Source: Bacteroidales bacterium
GTDB taxonomy: Bacteria > Bacteroidota > Bacteroidia > Bacteroidales > P3
Reading direction: 5' to 3'
NCBI GenBank assembly: GCA_017616895.1
Contig: JAFZXE010000010.1
Coordinates: forward strand, 62,001-126,000
Length of the DNA: 64,000 bases
In this document: one piece after another, positions 51,691-60,403 of the stretch
How positions within the stretch are numbered: position 1 is the first letter of the stretch
How the letters are laid out: every line of letters starts with the position of its first letter
Program-made: the position numbers and the translations under genes
Notes under the pieces: model-generated
Seen by the model: only the letters and a program-made list of their open reading frames with translations
Database searches by the model: none
Told to the model about the DNA's origin: nothing

Positions 51691-53070
51691 ATGAACAACG
51701 TAAAGAATTACATCGAAGCTAACAAGGAACGCTTCTTGAACGAACTATTCGAACTTATACGCATTCCTTCAATCTCGGCCGAGAGCGAGCATAAGGACGA
51801 TATGGTGCGCTGTGCCAACAAATGGAAAGAATTTCTTTTGGCTGCTGGTGCCGACAAGGCCGAGGTGATGCCTACCGACGGCAACCCTGTGGTATATGGC
51901 GAGAAGATAATAGACGCCTCGAAGCCCACCGTGCTGGTATATGGCCACTACGACGTGATGCCGGTGGCTCCGCTAGAGCTGTGGAACACCAAGCCTTTTG
52001 AGCCAGTCGTGAAAGACGGCAAGATATGGGCTCGCGGTGCCGATGACGACAAAGGCCAAAGCTTCATGCAGGCAAAGGCGTTTGAATTCATGGTGAAGAC
52101 TAACCAGCTGCCTTGCAACGTTAAATTCATGATTGAAGGCGAAGAAGAGATTGGCAGCGGAAGCCTCTACGGATTCTGCGAGAAACACAAAGAACTTTTG
52201 AAAGCCGACACGATACTGGTGTGCGACACCAGCATGATAGCACGCGATGTGCCAAGCATCACCAGCGGTCTTCGTGGCCTCTGCTACTGGGAGGTAGAAG
52301 TCACTGGAGCCAACCACGACCTGCACAGCGGCATCTACGGCGGTGCGGTAGCCAACCCCATCAACGTGCTCTGCAAGATGATTGCCGACCTGCACGACGA
52401 GAAGGGTCACATCACCATACCGGGATTCTACGACGACGTCCTAGTCATAAGCGACGAGGAACGCGCTTTGATGGCGCAGGCGCCTTTCGATCTTGAGAAC
52501 TACAAGAAAGAACTCGACATCAAGGAGGTGCGCGGCGAAGAAGGATACTCGACGAAAGAACGTACCGGCATACGTCCCTGTCTCGACGTGTGCGGCATCT
52601 GGGGCGGTCACACAGGCGAGGGTTCGAAGACTGTTCTTCCAAGCAAGGCCTACGCAAAGATTTCAACCCGTCTGGTGGCAAACCAGGATTACGAGAAGAT
52701 AAGCAAGATGTTCAAGGACTACTTTGAGGCTGCAGCTCCCGACTATGTCACAGTAAAGGTGACCCCATGTCACGGAGGCGCGGCATATGTAGCTCCGCTC
52801 GACCTGGCGGCCTACAAGGCAGCTGAGAAGGCAATGGAGAAGGTCTATGGCAAGCGTCCGATTCCGACACGCAGCGGCGGATCGATACCTATTGTGGCGG
52901 GATTTGAGAAGATTCTCGGCATCAAGAGCATCCTTATGGGATTCGGTCTCGGAAGCGACGACATCCACGCTCCCAACGAGAACTACCCGCTTGAGCAGTT
53001 CTTCAACGGCATCGAGACAATCCCGTATTTCTACGAGGAGTTCGCCAAAATGGGCGGTTCGATTGCGTGA
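51691..53070 (+). CDS. M20-family dipeptidase
   Basis: 459 residues from the ATG at 51691 (MNNVKNYIEANKERFLNEL). Zinc dipeptidase of the carnosinase/DUG1-like subgroup: VYGHYDVMPV (His, Asp), GADDDKGQ (Asp), IEGEEEIGSGSL (Glu-Glu) and a C-terminal SGGSIPIV-GFGLGSDDIHAPNE metal site. The middle dimerisation domain carries NHDLHSGIYGG. The alternative Met nine codons upstream is possible but not needed. Together with PepD it gives the region two dipeptidases of different specificity. Confidence 0.92.
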   Translation: MNNVKNYIEANKERFLNELFELIRIPSISAESEHKDDMVRCANKWKEFLLAAGADKAEVMPTDGNPVVYGEKIIDASKPTVLVYGHYDVMPVAPLELWNTKPFEPVVKDGKIWARGADDDKGQSFMQAKAFEFMVKTNQLPCNVKFMIEGEEEIGSGSLYGFCEKHKELLKADTILVCDTSMIARDVPSITSGLRGLCYWEVEVTGANHDLHSGIYGGAVANPINVLCKMIADLHDEKGHITIPGFYDDVLVISDEERALMAQAPFDLENYKKELDIKEVRGEEGYSTKERTGIRPCLDVCGIWGGHTGEGSKTVLPSKAYAKISTRLVANQDYEKISKMFKDYFEAAAPDYVTVKVTPCHGGAAYVAPLDLAAYKAAEKAMEKVYGKRPIPTRSGGSIPIVAGFEKILGIKSILMGFGLGSDDIHAPNENYPLEQFFNGIETIPYFYEEFAKMGGSIA

Positions 53071-53075
53071 CGTCC

Positions 53076-53115
53076 CTCACTAACGCATTAACACACTAAC
53101 GCATTAACACAATCG
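53076..53115. repeat. ACTAACGCATTAACAC direct repeat
   Basis: Two perfect 16-bp units, CACTAACGCATTAACA twice in series, just before the gltD fusion gene. Confidence 0.65.
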
Positions 53116-53125
53116 ATAAAGATAG

Positions 53126-55405
53126 ATGTACAAGATTCTTCGCAAAAAGCAGCTTACAGCAGATATTTATTTGATGGACATAGAGACGTCGTGGATTGCG
53201 ACGTCGGGGCTTCCCGGACAGTTTGTGATTGTGATACCCGATGCCAAAGGCGAGCGGGTGCCGCTGACGATATGCGACATCGACCGCAGTCGCAACTCCG
53301 TCACCATCGTCTATCAGGTGGTGGGCGACTCAACACGCCAGCTATCACAGATGAACGAAGGCGACTCTATCTTCACCATCGTGGGACCTCTCGGTCGCGC
53401 GAGTGAGCTGCTGACCGAAGCAAACGATAAAACCCGAGTACTCTTTGTGGCCGGCGGTGTAGGTACTGCGCCCATCTATCCTCAGGCGAAATGGTGTCAC
53501 GAGAACGGAATTGCCTGCGACGTAATCATAGGCGCCCGCAACAAAGACCTGCTTTTCTTCGAGGATGAGATGCGTCAGGTATGCGACCACCTTTATGTGA
53601 TGACCGACGACGGGTCGTACAGCGAGAAAGGTTTGGTGACGCAGAAGATAGAACAGCTGATAGAGGCTGGAGCGCACTACTCGGAATGTGTCGCCATCGG
53701 ACCTCTGCCGATGATGAAATTCGTCTCGCTGATGACGAAGAAATACGCCCTGAAGACAATCGTGAGCCTCAACTCAATGATGGTCGATGGCACAGGTATG
53801 TGCGGCGCCTGCCGTGTGACGGTGGGCGGAAAGGTGAAGTTTACCTGCGTAGATGGACCCGAGTTCGACGGCCATGAGGTAGATTTCGACGAGGCAATGC
53901 GACGCCTCGCCAAACCCGATGCGAAGAAATATCCCATTGCGACTGCCGACAAAAACCACCACTGCAATCTAGCGGCGGCGGTTGATGCGGCGATGACCGA
54001 AACCGAGGACGGACGCCTGGCTAAACGGCAGCGGCCCGCCGAGCAGGACCCCTTGCAGCGAATACACAATTTCGAGGAGGTGACCAAGGTGTTTACCGAA
54101 GAACAGGCAGTTGCGGAGGCAAAGCGCTGTCTGAACTGCAAGAAACCGATGTGCGTAGGTCAGTGCCCAGTGAGGATTCATATACCCGACTTCATACAAG
54201 CTGTCGCAAAACGCGACTATGCCGAAGCCGCCGCCATCATCGCCAACGACTCGGCGCTACCTGCCGTGTGTGGACGTGTCTGTCCGCAGGAAACGCAGTG
54301 CGAAGGCGCCTGCATACTGGGAAAAAAGGGCGAACCGATTGCGATAGGTGCACTAGAGCGTTTTGTGGCAGATTGGAATAGAGAACATAGTGAACGTCCG
54401 ACTCGTCCGACTTGTCCGACATGTCTGACTAATAGCAAAAAAGTTGCCATCATCGGCAGCGGTCCTTCTGGCCTAACCTGTGCGGGCGACCTCGTTAAGA
54501 TGGGCTATCAGGTGACCATATTCGAGGCACTTCACCACGCCGGCGGAGTGTTGGTTTACGGCATACCCGAGTTCCGTCTGCCGAAACAGAAGGTGGTGGA
54601 GCCGGAGATTGAAAACTTGCGCCGCCTTGGTGTTGAGATTAAAACCAACGTCATCATTGGACGTACCGTAACCATCGATGAACTTTTCGACAAACACGGC
54701 TACGAGGCAGTATATATCGCCAGCGGAGCAGGTTTGCCGAAGTTTATGAACATACCTGGCGAGACTCTCGTAGGCGTAATCTCCGCCAACGAACTTCTGA
54801 CTCGTGCAAACCTTATGCACGGCTACGACGAGGAATACGCCACACCGATATTCCTTGGCAAGAAAGTCGCTGTCATTGGCGGAGGCAACGTGGCTATGGA
54901 TGCTGCAAGGACAGCACGCCGACTGGGCAGCGAGGTGACCGTTGTCTATCGCCGTAGCGAGCAGGATATGCCCGCTCGACGCGAGGAGATTCACCACGCT
55001 ATGCAGGAGGGCATTGTATTTGCCTTCCAGACAAACCCCACCGAGATTGTGGGCGACGAGCGCGGCAATGTATGCGGGATGAAGTGCATCCGTATGGAGA
55101 TGGGCGAACCCGACGAGAGCGGCCGCCGTAAGTTCAGCGTTATCCCCAATTCCGAATTTCTGTTGGAAACGGATACTGTGGTGATGTCGCTCGGCACAAG
55201 TCCCAACCCGCTCATCAAGAACACAACTGAAGGTCTCGCAGCCGAAAGTTGGGGCGGCTTGATAGCCGACGAGAAGGGCGCCACGAGCCGCAAAGGAGTG
55301 TTCGCCGGCGGCGACGCTGTAAGTGGTGCCGCAACAGTCATACTGGCTATGGGGGCCGGTAGAACCGCCGCACAGTCGATTGACGAATACCTGCGAGAAA
55401 ATTGA
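53126..55405 (+). CDS. Ferredoxin-NADP+ reductase / glutamate synthase small chain fusion (NfnAB-, GltD-like)
   Basis: 759 residues. Residues 1-280: FNR/PyrK-type domain (PGQFVIV, VPLTICDID, FVAGGVGTAPIYPQ) with a [2Fe-2S] site TGMCGACRVTVGGKVKFTC. About 300-430: GltD N-terminal 4Fe-4S domain (CLNCKKPMCVGQCPVRIHIP, CGRVCPQETQCEGAC). About 440-755: FAD and NADPH domains (VAIIGSGPSGLTCAGDL, VAVIGGGNVAMDAART, ending GAGRTAAQSIDEYL). This fused form is common in Bacteroidales and probably balances NADH, NADPH and ferredoxin, or supplies electrons for glutamate synthesis. The linker at about residues 424-436 (RPTRPTCPTCLT) is encoded by GTCCGACtt repeats. Confidence 0.92.
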   Translation: MYKILRKKQLTADIYLMDIETSWIATSGLPGQFVIVIPDAKGERVPLTICDIDRSRNSVTIVYQVVGDSTRQLSQMNEGDSIFTIVGPLGRASELLTEANDKTRVLFVAGGVGTAPIYPQAKWCHENGIACDVIIGARNKDLLFFEDEMRQVCDHLYVMTDDGSYSEKGLVTQKIEQLIEAGAHYSECVAIGPLPMMKFVSLMTKKYALKTIVSLNSMMVDGTGMCGACRVTVGGKVKFTCVDGPEFDGHEVDFDEAMRRLAKPDAKKYPIATADKNHHCNLAAAVDAAMTETEDGRLAKRQRPAEQDPLQRIHNFEEVTKVFTEEQAVAEAKRCLNCKKPMCVGQCPVRIHIPDFIQAVAKRDYAEAAAIIANDSALPAVCGRVCPQETQCEGACILGKKGEPIAIGALERFVADWNREHSERPTRPTCPTCLTNSKKVAIIGSGPSGLTCAGDLVKMGYQVTIFEALHHAGGVLVYGIPEFRLPKQKVVEPEIENLRRLGVEIKTNVIIGRTVTIDELFDKHGYEAVYIASGAGLPKFMNIPGETLVGVISANELLTRANLMHGYDEEYATPIFLGKKVAVIGGGNVAMDAARTARRLGSEVTVVYRRSEQDMPARREEIHHAMQEGIVFAFQTNPTEIVGDERGNVCGMKCIRMEMGEPDESGRRKFSVIPNSEFLLETDTVVMSLGTSPNPLIKNTTEGLAAESWGGLIADEKGATSRKGVFAGGDAVSGAATVILAMGAGRTAAQSIDEYLREN
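54394..54430. repeat. In-frame GTCCGAC repeat in the gltD fusion
   Basis: Four 9-bp units (GTCCGACTCGTCCGACTTGT, then CCGACATGTCTGAC) encode PTRPTCPTCLT between the 4Fe-4S and FAD domains. Reverse-complement relative of the dsbD tract at 21738. Confidence 0.75.
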
Positions 55406-55444
55406 GAAATGAGAAAACAATAATATCAATCAAAATAGGCGACA

Positions 55445-55732
55445 ATGAACAATCCATTAATAAGTCCAGGAATAGGTGTCTTTTTTTGGATGATAATATT
55501 TTTCTTACTTTTGATTATTACTCCGCTTATTTTGCTGATTGTACATAACAAAAAAAGAAAAAAGACAACGATAAACTTAAAAAAATGCCCCAAGTGCGGC
55601 AGCGAGGGGTTTGGCAATTATTGTACTGAATGTGGAAGTCAAATGTCAGTCGAAGCACCCAAGAAGTGCTTCAGGTGCGGAACCTATACACCAGGCAATT
55701 TTTGCCCCAAGTGCGGCACGAGGGTGGAATAA
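55445..55732 (+). CDS. Small membrane protein with two zinc ribbons
   Basis: 95 residues. N-terminal membrane helix (FFWMIIFFLLLIITPLILLIV), a basic stretch (NKKRKKTT), then two double-CxxC zinc ribbons: CPKCG/CTECG and CFRCG/CPKCG. AT-rich compared with its neighbours and placed between two large redox-enzyme genes on the same strand. The function is unknown; such ribbons usually mediate protein or nucleic-acid binding at the membrane. Confidence 0.75.
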   Translation: MNNPLISPGIGVFFWMIIFFLLLIITPLILLIVHNKKRKKTTINLKKCPKCGSEGFGNYCTECGSQMSVEAPKKCFRCGTYTPGNFCPKCGTRVE

Positions 55733-55791
55733 TCAAGTCTCTGTTCATAATAATAAAATTGAATAATCTACAAAACTAAATACCACACACA

Positions 55792-58700
55792 ATGTACCCC
55801 ATTGAAAAACACCCGATTCTCGACATCCCGCAGAGCGAGGTGGTCGAATTTCTGTACAACGGACAGAAGGTAAAAGGACACAAAGGCTACACTATCGCAG
55901 CTGCTCTTCATCAAGCCGGATTCCCCGTACACAGCCACAGCTTGGCTGGTCGCAACCGCAGCCTTGAATGCGGCATCGGCAAATGCGGCGCCTGCGAGAT
56001 GCTGGTTGACGGCAAGATTCGCCGTATCTGCATCACCAAAGTTGACGACGTACACGAGGTTTGCGAGCTATCGAAGGACTATCAGCCCTCGACTGGCGAA
56101 AACCCGCAGCGCGAGGTGAAGATATACAAGACCACCGTGGCTATTATCGGCGCAGGTCCTGCAGGTTTGGCCTGCCGTGAGAAACTCAACGAGTTGGGTA
56201 TCGACAACCTCGTCATCGACAACAACGGTAAAATCGGCGGTCAGTTCAATATGCAGACACACCAGTTCTTCTTTTTCGAGAAAGAAAAGAAGTTCGGCGG
56301 AATGCGAGGATTCGACATCGCAAAGACTCTTGCTGGCGACAATCACGACGGCATACTACTCAACAACACCGTGTGGGACCTTCTCGAAGGCAAGCGTATC
56401 GCAATAAAGAATATCGAGACACAGGAAATTGGCTACGTGGATGCCCAGCACCTGGTGGTGGCCACCGGCGCCGTGCCGTTCATGCCGACATTTGAGAACG
56501 ACGATGTGCCTGGTGTATATACCGCAGCTGTGTTCCAGAAGATGATGAACCAGGAACACACACTGTTGGGCAAACGAGTGCTGACCGTAGGCGCTGGAAA
56601 CATCGGATATCTGACTTCCTATCAAGGTATGCAGGCTGGCGCAACTATCAAGGCCATCATAGAGGCAATGCCGCATGAAGGTGGTTTCCCGGTGCAGGCC
56701 AACCGTGTTCGGAGACTTGGTATTCCCATCATGACTGGTTACACCCTCGTGCGTGCTATTCCTAATGCCGACCGTACGGGTGTTACAGGCGCTGTCATCG
56801 CAAAATGCGAGAACTTCAAAGCTATTCCTGGTACCGAGCAGGTGATTGACGACATCGACATCATCAATATCTGCACAGGTCTTGTGCCTGACGACCAGAT
56901 TCTGACCAAAGGCAAGGATGTATTTGGTTTGAATACCTACGGTGTGGGCGACGCAGTACGCATTGGTGAAGGAACCAGTGCTGTGCTCCGCGGTAAACAG
57001 GCCGCCTTCGAGGTTGCTCAGAATCTCGGCATGCGCATCAACTACGAGGAATATCTCGAGGTGTCGCGTCAGTATATCGACTCTCAGCAGCGCCCGGTGC
57101 GCATTCTGGAGAAACCCAATCTGCCAAACAAAGAGCGCATGATGGCTAAGCCGTTTGTTCAGGCCGACTGTCTGTATGGCTTCGCCTGCAACCCATGCTC
57201 GTTCTCTTGTCCGCAGGGTGCTATCACGAAACCCACCACCTCGTCAACGCCTACAGTTAACTACGACAAATGTATCGGCTGTATGCAGTGTGTCGCAAAA
57301 TGCCCAGGTTTGGCAATCTTCGGCTACGACCTGCTGAAACAGGTTTGCTTCCTGCCGTTCGAATACGAGGCAAACGAAAGCGCTGAGGTTTATCTTGTCG
57401 ATAACAACGGCAAGAAGCTCGGCGAGGGCGTGATAGAGAAGATACAGAAGAAAGACAACAAGACCAACATCGCTCGCGTGAAAGTCAACGACATCGCTGG
57501 CGAGGCTATGACCGAAGTGAAGGGCTTTATACTGAAAGAACGTTATCCAGAACCGTTGCAGATGAAGCCGCTGAAACCCGTTGATGGTGAAACCTACGTA
57601 TGCCACTGCGAAGACGTTTCGATAGAGGATTTGCTTGCTGCTATCGGTGACCGCAAGTACATCTCAGTCGATGAAATCAAGCACATCACGCGTCTCGGTA
57701 TGGGTCCCTGCCGCGGTAAACGCTGCATACCTAGAGCCCGTCAAATACTCCGTGCCCACGGTATCGAGGTGGTGGGTGATGCCACACCACGTGCACCGTT
57801 GGCCAGCCAGGTGACTCTCGGCGACGTCTATAACGAGAAAGCCAAAGAAGTGTATGTATTCCCGAAGGCTAACGACGTGAAGAAAGAGGAAGTCGAGGTG
57901 TTCATCGCCGGCGGCGGTATCGCCGGTAGCGGCTTGTTCCGCTACTTTGCCGAAGCTGGAAAGAAACCCGTGCTGGTGAATTACAGCCGCGGTGCTTCTT
58001 GGCGTAATATCGGTGGGGGACGTCCTGCGTTCTCTAACCCGGATATCGCTGACATTGCAACCCACAACCACGAGATATTCAAGTCTATCCAACAGGTTCA
58101 CAATATCAACTACAAACCCACCCGTTACGTTAACCTCGTCCACGATGAGGCTACCTACAAGTCACTAGACGCCTCTCGTGCCTGGAGCGATGCCTATATG
58201 GTGGAACGCAAAGATTTCAAGAAAGAGATTTCGCCTCTTTGGGACACAGATAAAACCACCTACAGCCACGCTCTCATGACACGCGACTGCTGGCAGGCCA
58301 CACCCGGTAAGGTCATCGACTACATACGCGGCATAGGCACTTCGCTTGGCGGACGTGTTTTCGAGGATTGTGAGCTGCTTCATGTCGAACGCTGCGGTGA
58401 GAAATATAAAGCACTTGTGCGCACACATACTGGCGAATATATCGAGTTCACAGCCGTCCACTTCGTCAATGCTATGGGTTGGGGAGCCGAACGGTTCACC
58501 GATATGCTCGGTATCGACACTGGTCTCTATCCGGTGAAGCACCAGGCCTTCATCACCCGCCGTCTGCCGATGATGGGTGTGAACGGCGACGCACTTGACA
58601 TGATTATCGACCGTCGCCACTACAAAGGCTTCAGCGCTGTCTATGGTCAGCAGTTCGCTCACACTGGACAGATTATCGGATGTGCATCGCCCGACTGCGA

Positions 58701-59016
58701 CAGTTTCGAGGCTCGCCAGAATCTGAAATACAACAGCAAGGAGTTCCTTGAGATTGTTTCCGAAGTCTTCGCCGAGTGGATACCGAACCTGCGTGAGGTG
58801 GGCTTCCATGCCGTATGGGCAGGTTGGTACACCGAACCTCGCTATATTGTCGATCCTGAGGTTGGTCTCTTGGTCGGTTTGCGTGGACACGGATTCATGT
58901 TGGGTCAGTATCTGGCCAAGCTCTATGTCGATAAGTATCTCGGGAAAGAGACTCCGTCATACATGAAAGATTTGAGCATCAAAGGCGCTGGCCTCAATGA
59001 GAATGCTTTCAAATAG
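55792..59016 (+). CDS. Multidomain FAD/Fe-S amino-acid dehydrogenase (fused HcnABC / proline dehydrogenase complex-like)
   Basis: 1074 residues, an apparent fusion of subunits separate elsewhere. Residues 1-100: [2Fe-2S] ferredoxin-like HcnA domain (Cys60, Cys65, Cys68, Cys80). About 112-455: FAD/NAD(P) oxidoreductase (AIIGAGPAGLACRE; LTVGAGNIGYLTSY). About 460-510: 4Fe-4S region (FACNPCSFSCPQG; CIGCMQCVAKCPG). About 598-650: BFD-like [2Fe-2S] (YVCHCEDVS, GMGPCRGKRC). About 700-1060: DAO-type FAD dehydrogenase (FIAGGGIAGSGLFRYF; YVNLVHDEATYK; GLRGHGFMLGQYLAK). Archaeal dye-linked L-proline dehydrogenase and hydrogen cyanide synthase use the same parts as separate chains. The likely substrate is an amino acid such as proline, sarcosine or glycine, but the sequence does not identify it. 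Confidence 0.85.
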   Translation: MYPIEKHPILDIPQSEVVEFLYNGQKVKGHKGYTIAAALHQAGFPVHSHSLAGRNRSLECGIGKCGACEMLVDGKIRRICITKVDDVHEVCELSKDYQPSTGENPQREVKIYKTTVAIIGAGPAGLACREKLNELGIDNLVIDNNGKIGGQFNMQTHQFFFFEKEKKFGGMRGFDIAKTLAGDNHDGILLNNTVWDLLEGKRIAIKNIETQEIGYVDAQHLVVATGAVPFMPTFENDDVPGVYTAAVFQKMMNQEHTLLGKRVLTVGAGNIGYLTSYQGMQAGATIKAIIEAMPHEGGFPVQANRVRRLGIPIMTGYTLVRAIPNADRTGVTGAVIAKCENFKAIPGTEQVIDDIDIINICTGLVPDDQILTKGKDVFGLNTYGVGDAVRIGEGTSAVLRGKQAAFEVAQNLGMRINYEEYLEVSRQYIDSQQRPVRILEKPNLPNKERMMAKPFVQADCLYGFACNPCSFSCPQGAITKPTTSSTPTVNYDKCIGCMQCVAKCPGLAIFGYDLLKQVCFLPFEYEANESAEVYLVDNNGKKLGEGVIEKIQKKDNKTNIARVKVNDIAGEAMTEVKGFILKERYPEPLQMKPLKPVDGETYVCHCEDVSIEDLLAAIGDRKYISVDEIKHITRLGMGPCRGKRCIPRARQILRAHGIEVVGDATPRAPLASQVTLGDVYNEKAKEVYVFPKANDVKKEEVEVFIAGGGIAGSGLFRYFAEAGKKPVLVNYSRGASWRNIGGGRPAFSNPDIADIATHNHEIFKSIQQVHNINYKPTRYVNLVHDEATYKSLDASRAWSDAYMVERKDFKKEISPLWDTDKTTYSHALMTRDCWQATPGKVIDYIRGIGTSLGGRVFEDCELLHVERCGEKYKALVRTHTGEYIEFTAVHFVNAMGWGAERFTDMLGIDTGLYPVKHQAFITRRLPMMGVNGDALDMIIDRRHYKGFSAVYGQQFAHTGQIIGCASPDCDSFEARQNLKYNSKEFLEIVSEVFAEWIPNLREVGFHAVWAGWYTEPRYIVDPEVGLLVGLRGHGFMLGQYLAKLYVDKYLGKETPSYMKDLSIKGAGLNENAFK

Positions 59017-59077
59017 GAACCAGTGACCGCCGATAATCGTCGGCAACCTGGAAACAATGTACAAAGAACTGTACCCC

Positions 59078-59109
59078 AGTGGCGGATGCATATCATCCGC
59101 CACTTTTTC
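59078..59109 (+). terminator. Terminator after the multidomain dehydrogenase
   Basis: AGTGGCGGATG (59078-59088) and CATCCGCCACT (59094-59104) form a perfect 11-bp stem with a 5-nt loop, followed by TTTTTCG. Confidence 0.92.
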
Positions 59110-59168
59110 GTTGTAATCAGCTTTGAAAGCGGTTTACTATAAAAGGACAAATATTGCGTTCTTTTTAC

Positions 59169-59176
59169 TATATTTG
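59169..59176 (+). promoter_or_regulatory. -7 element for the porin gene
   Basis: TATATTTG followed by C, 24 bp before the ATG at 59201. Confidence 0.6.
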
Positions 59177-59200
59177 CACGCTGAAAAGAAACCATATAGG

Positions 59201-60373
59201 ATGTTCAGAAAATTGAAACATAACTTTTTACTAAGACTGCTGCCTCTGCTGTTGCTGCTTCTTGCGTCTTCGCGCACCTCGGCGCAAGTCGATTACTCAC
59301 CCATTTTCACCACTTTGAGACTCGAGGCTCGTGCCGATTTCGACTACACGGCGTCGGAGTCGAGTCTGAGCGACACAACACTGCATCACTACGGTTTTAA
59401 CGGGCGTTATTTCAACCTCATAATTGGCGGAAACCTGGGTGACAAGTTTTCTTATTTCTTCCGTCAGCGCATCGTGGCAAAGGCGGGTACGGCATCGCTG
59501 TTCGACAACACGGACTTTCTGTACTTGAATTTCAACCCCAACGAGCAGTGGACGGTGCGACTGGGTAAGGACGCCATCGCGGTGGGCGGATTTGAATATG
59601 ACGCGCCTCCTATAGACGTACTCTTCAGCACTACGTATTGGGACAATTTCTACTGCTTCCAACTGGGTGCGTCGGGTGTCTATAGAACCAAAGACGGGAA
59701 GAACATGCTGGTGGCCCAGGTGGCCGGCTCGCCCTACATATACTATGGCGCCAACGTGGGAACGGGTCTCGGCAAGGAGTGGAAGAGCGGCTTGATGTCG
59801 TACAACTTCCTGTGGTCGGGCACCTATGGACATTTCAAGACGCTCTATTCGGCCAACCTTTTTGAGAGAGAACGGGGTTCGTTTGTGGGTTATATCGCGC
59901 TGGGTCACAAACTGACCTACGACCGTTGGGATATCTACCTCGACTTGCTGCACCACTCAATGGCGTGGGACGACTGGGGGAAGAACTTCGGCATCGTGTC
60001 GTGTGTGAACTTCCTGGTGACGAAAGACCTCAACCTCTTTGCAAAGGCGGCATACGAGCAGAACCGGTCGGAGGCGGACATACTGTCGTACAACACGCAG
60101 GGTCGCAACCTCGACTGCCTGGTGATGGCTGGTCACAGCTACACACTGTATGGCTTGGGCTTCGAATGGCGTCCGTCGTTCTACAAAGATGTGAGGCTGC
60201 ACGGATTTGTGGCTTGCCGCAGGGACAGCGAGAGTGCGCTGACGTCGGCTACGGGCAGGGCGGAAGCGTCGAGCTCGATAAACGCCAACATCGGCATAAC
60301 ATGGAACATGAATATTCACAAGATACTGAAAGAGCGCGTTTTCAAAGAAAAGACTGAAGCTAGCGCCGAATAG
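59201..60373 (+). CDS. Outer-membrane porin (phosphate-selective porin O/P-like)
   Basis: 390 residues from the ATG at 59201. Signal peptide (LLRLLPLLLLLLASSRTSAQ), then a barrel with alternating strands: LRLEARADFDYT, FSYFFRQRIV, LYLNFNPNEQWTVRLGKDAIAVGGFEYD, FYCFQLGASGVYR, KLTYDRWDIYLDLLHHS, LNLFAKAAYEQNR, and a terminal strand SSSINANIGITWNMN. The RLGKD-x-A-x-GG-x-E segment is a porin O/P-type feature. The start follows from the promoter at 59169; the upstream frame crosses it. Solute unknown. Confidence 0.8.
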   Translation: MFRKLKHNFLLRLLPLLLLLLASSRTSAQVDYSPIFTTLRLEARADFDYTASESSLSDTTLHHYGFNGRYFNLIIGGNLGDKFSYFFRQRIVAKAGTASLFDNTDFLYLNFNPNEQWTVRLGKDAIAVGGFEYDAPPIDVLFSTTYWDNFYCFQLGASGVYRTKDGKNMLVAQVAGSPYIYYGANVGTGLGKEWKSGLMSYNFLWSGTYGHFKTLYSANLFERERGSFVGYIALGHKLTYDRWDIYLDLLHHSMAWDDWGKNFGIVSCVNFLVTKDLNLFAKAAYEQNRSEADILSYNTQGRNLDCLVMAGHSYTLYGLGFEWRPSFYKDVRLHGFVACRRDSESALTSATGRAEASSSINANIGITWNMNIHKILKERVFKEKTEASAE

Positions 60374-60403
60374 TATCACAAAAACATTAAATCTTAGAAA
60401 ACA

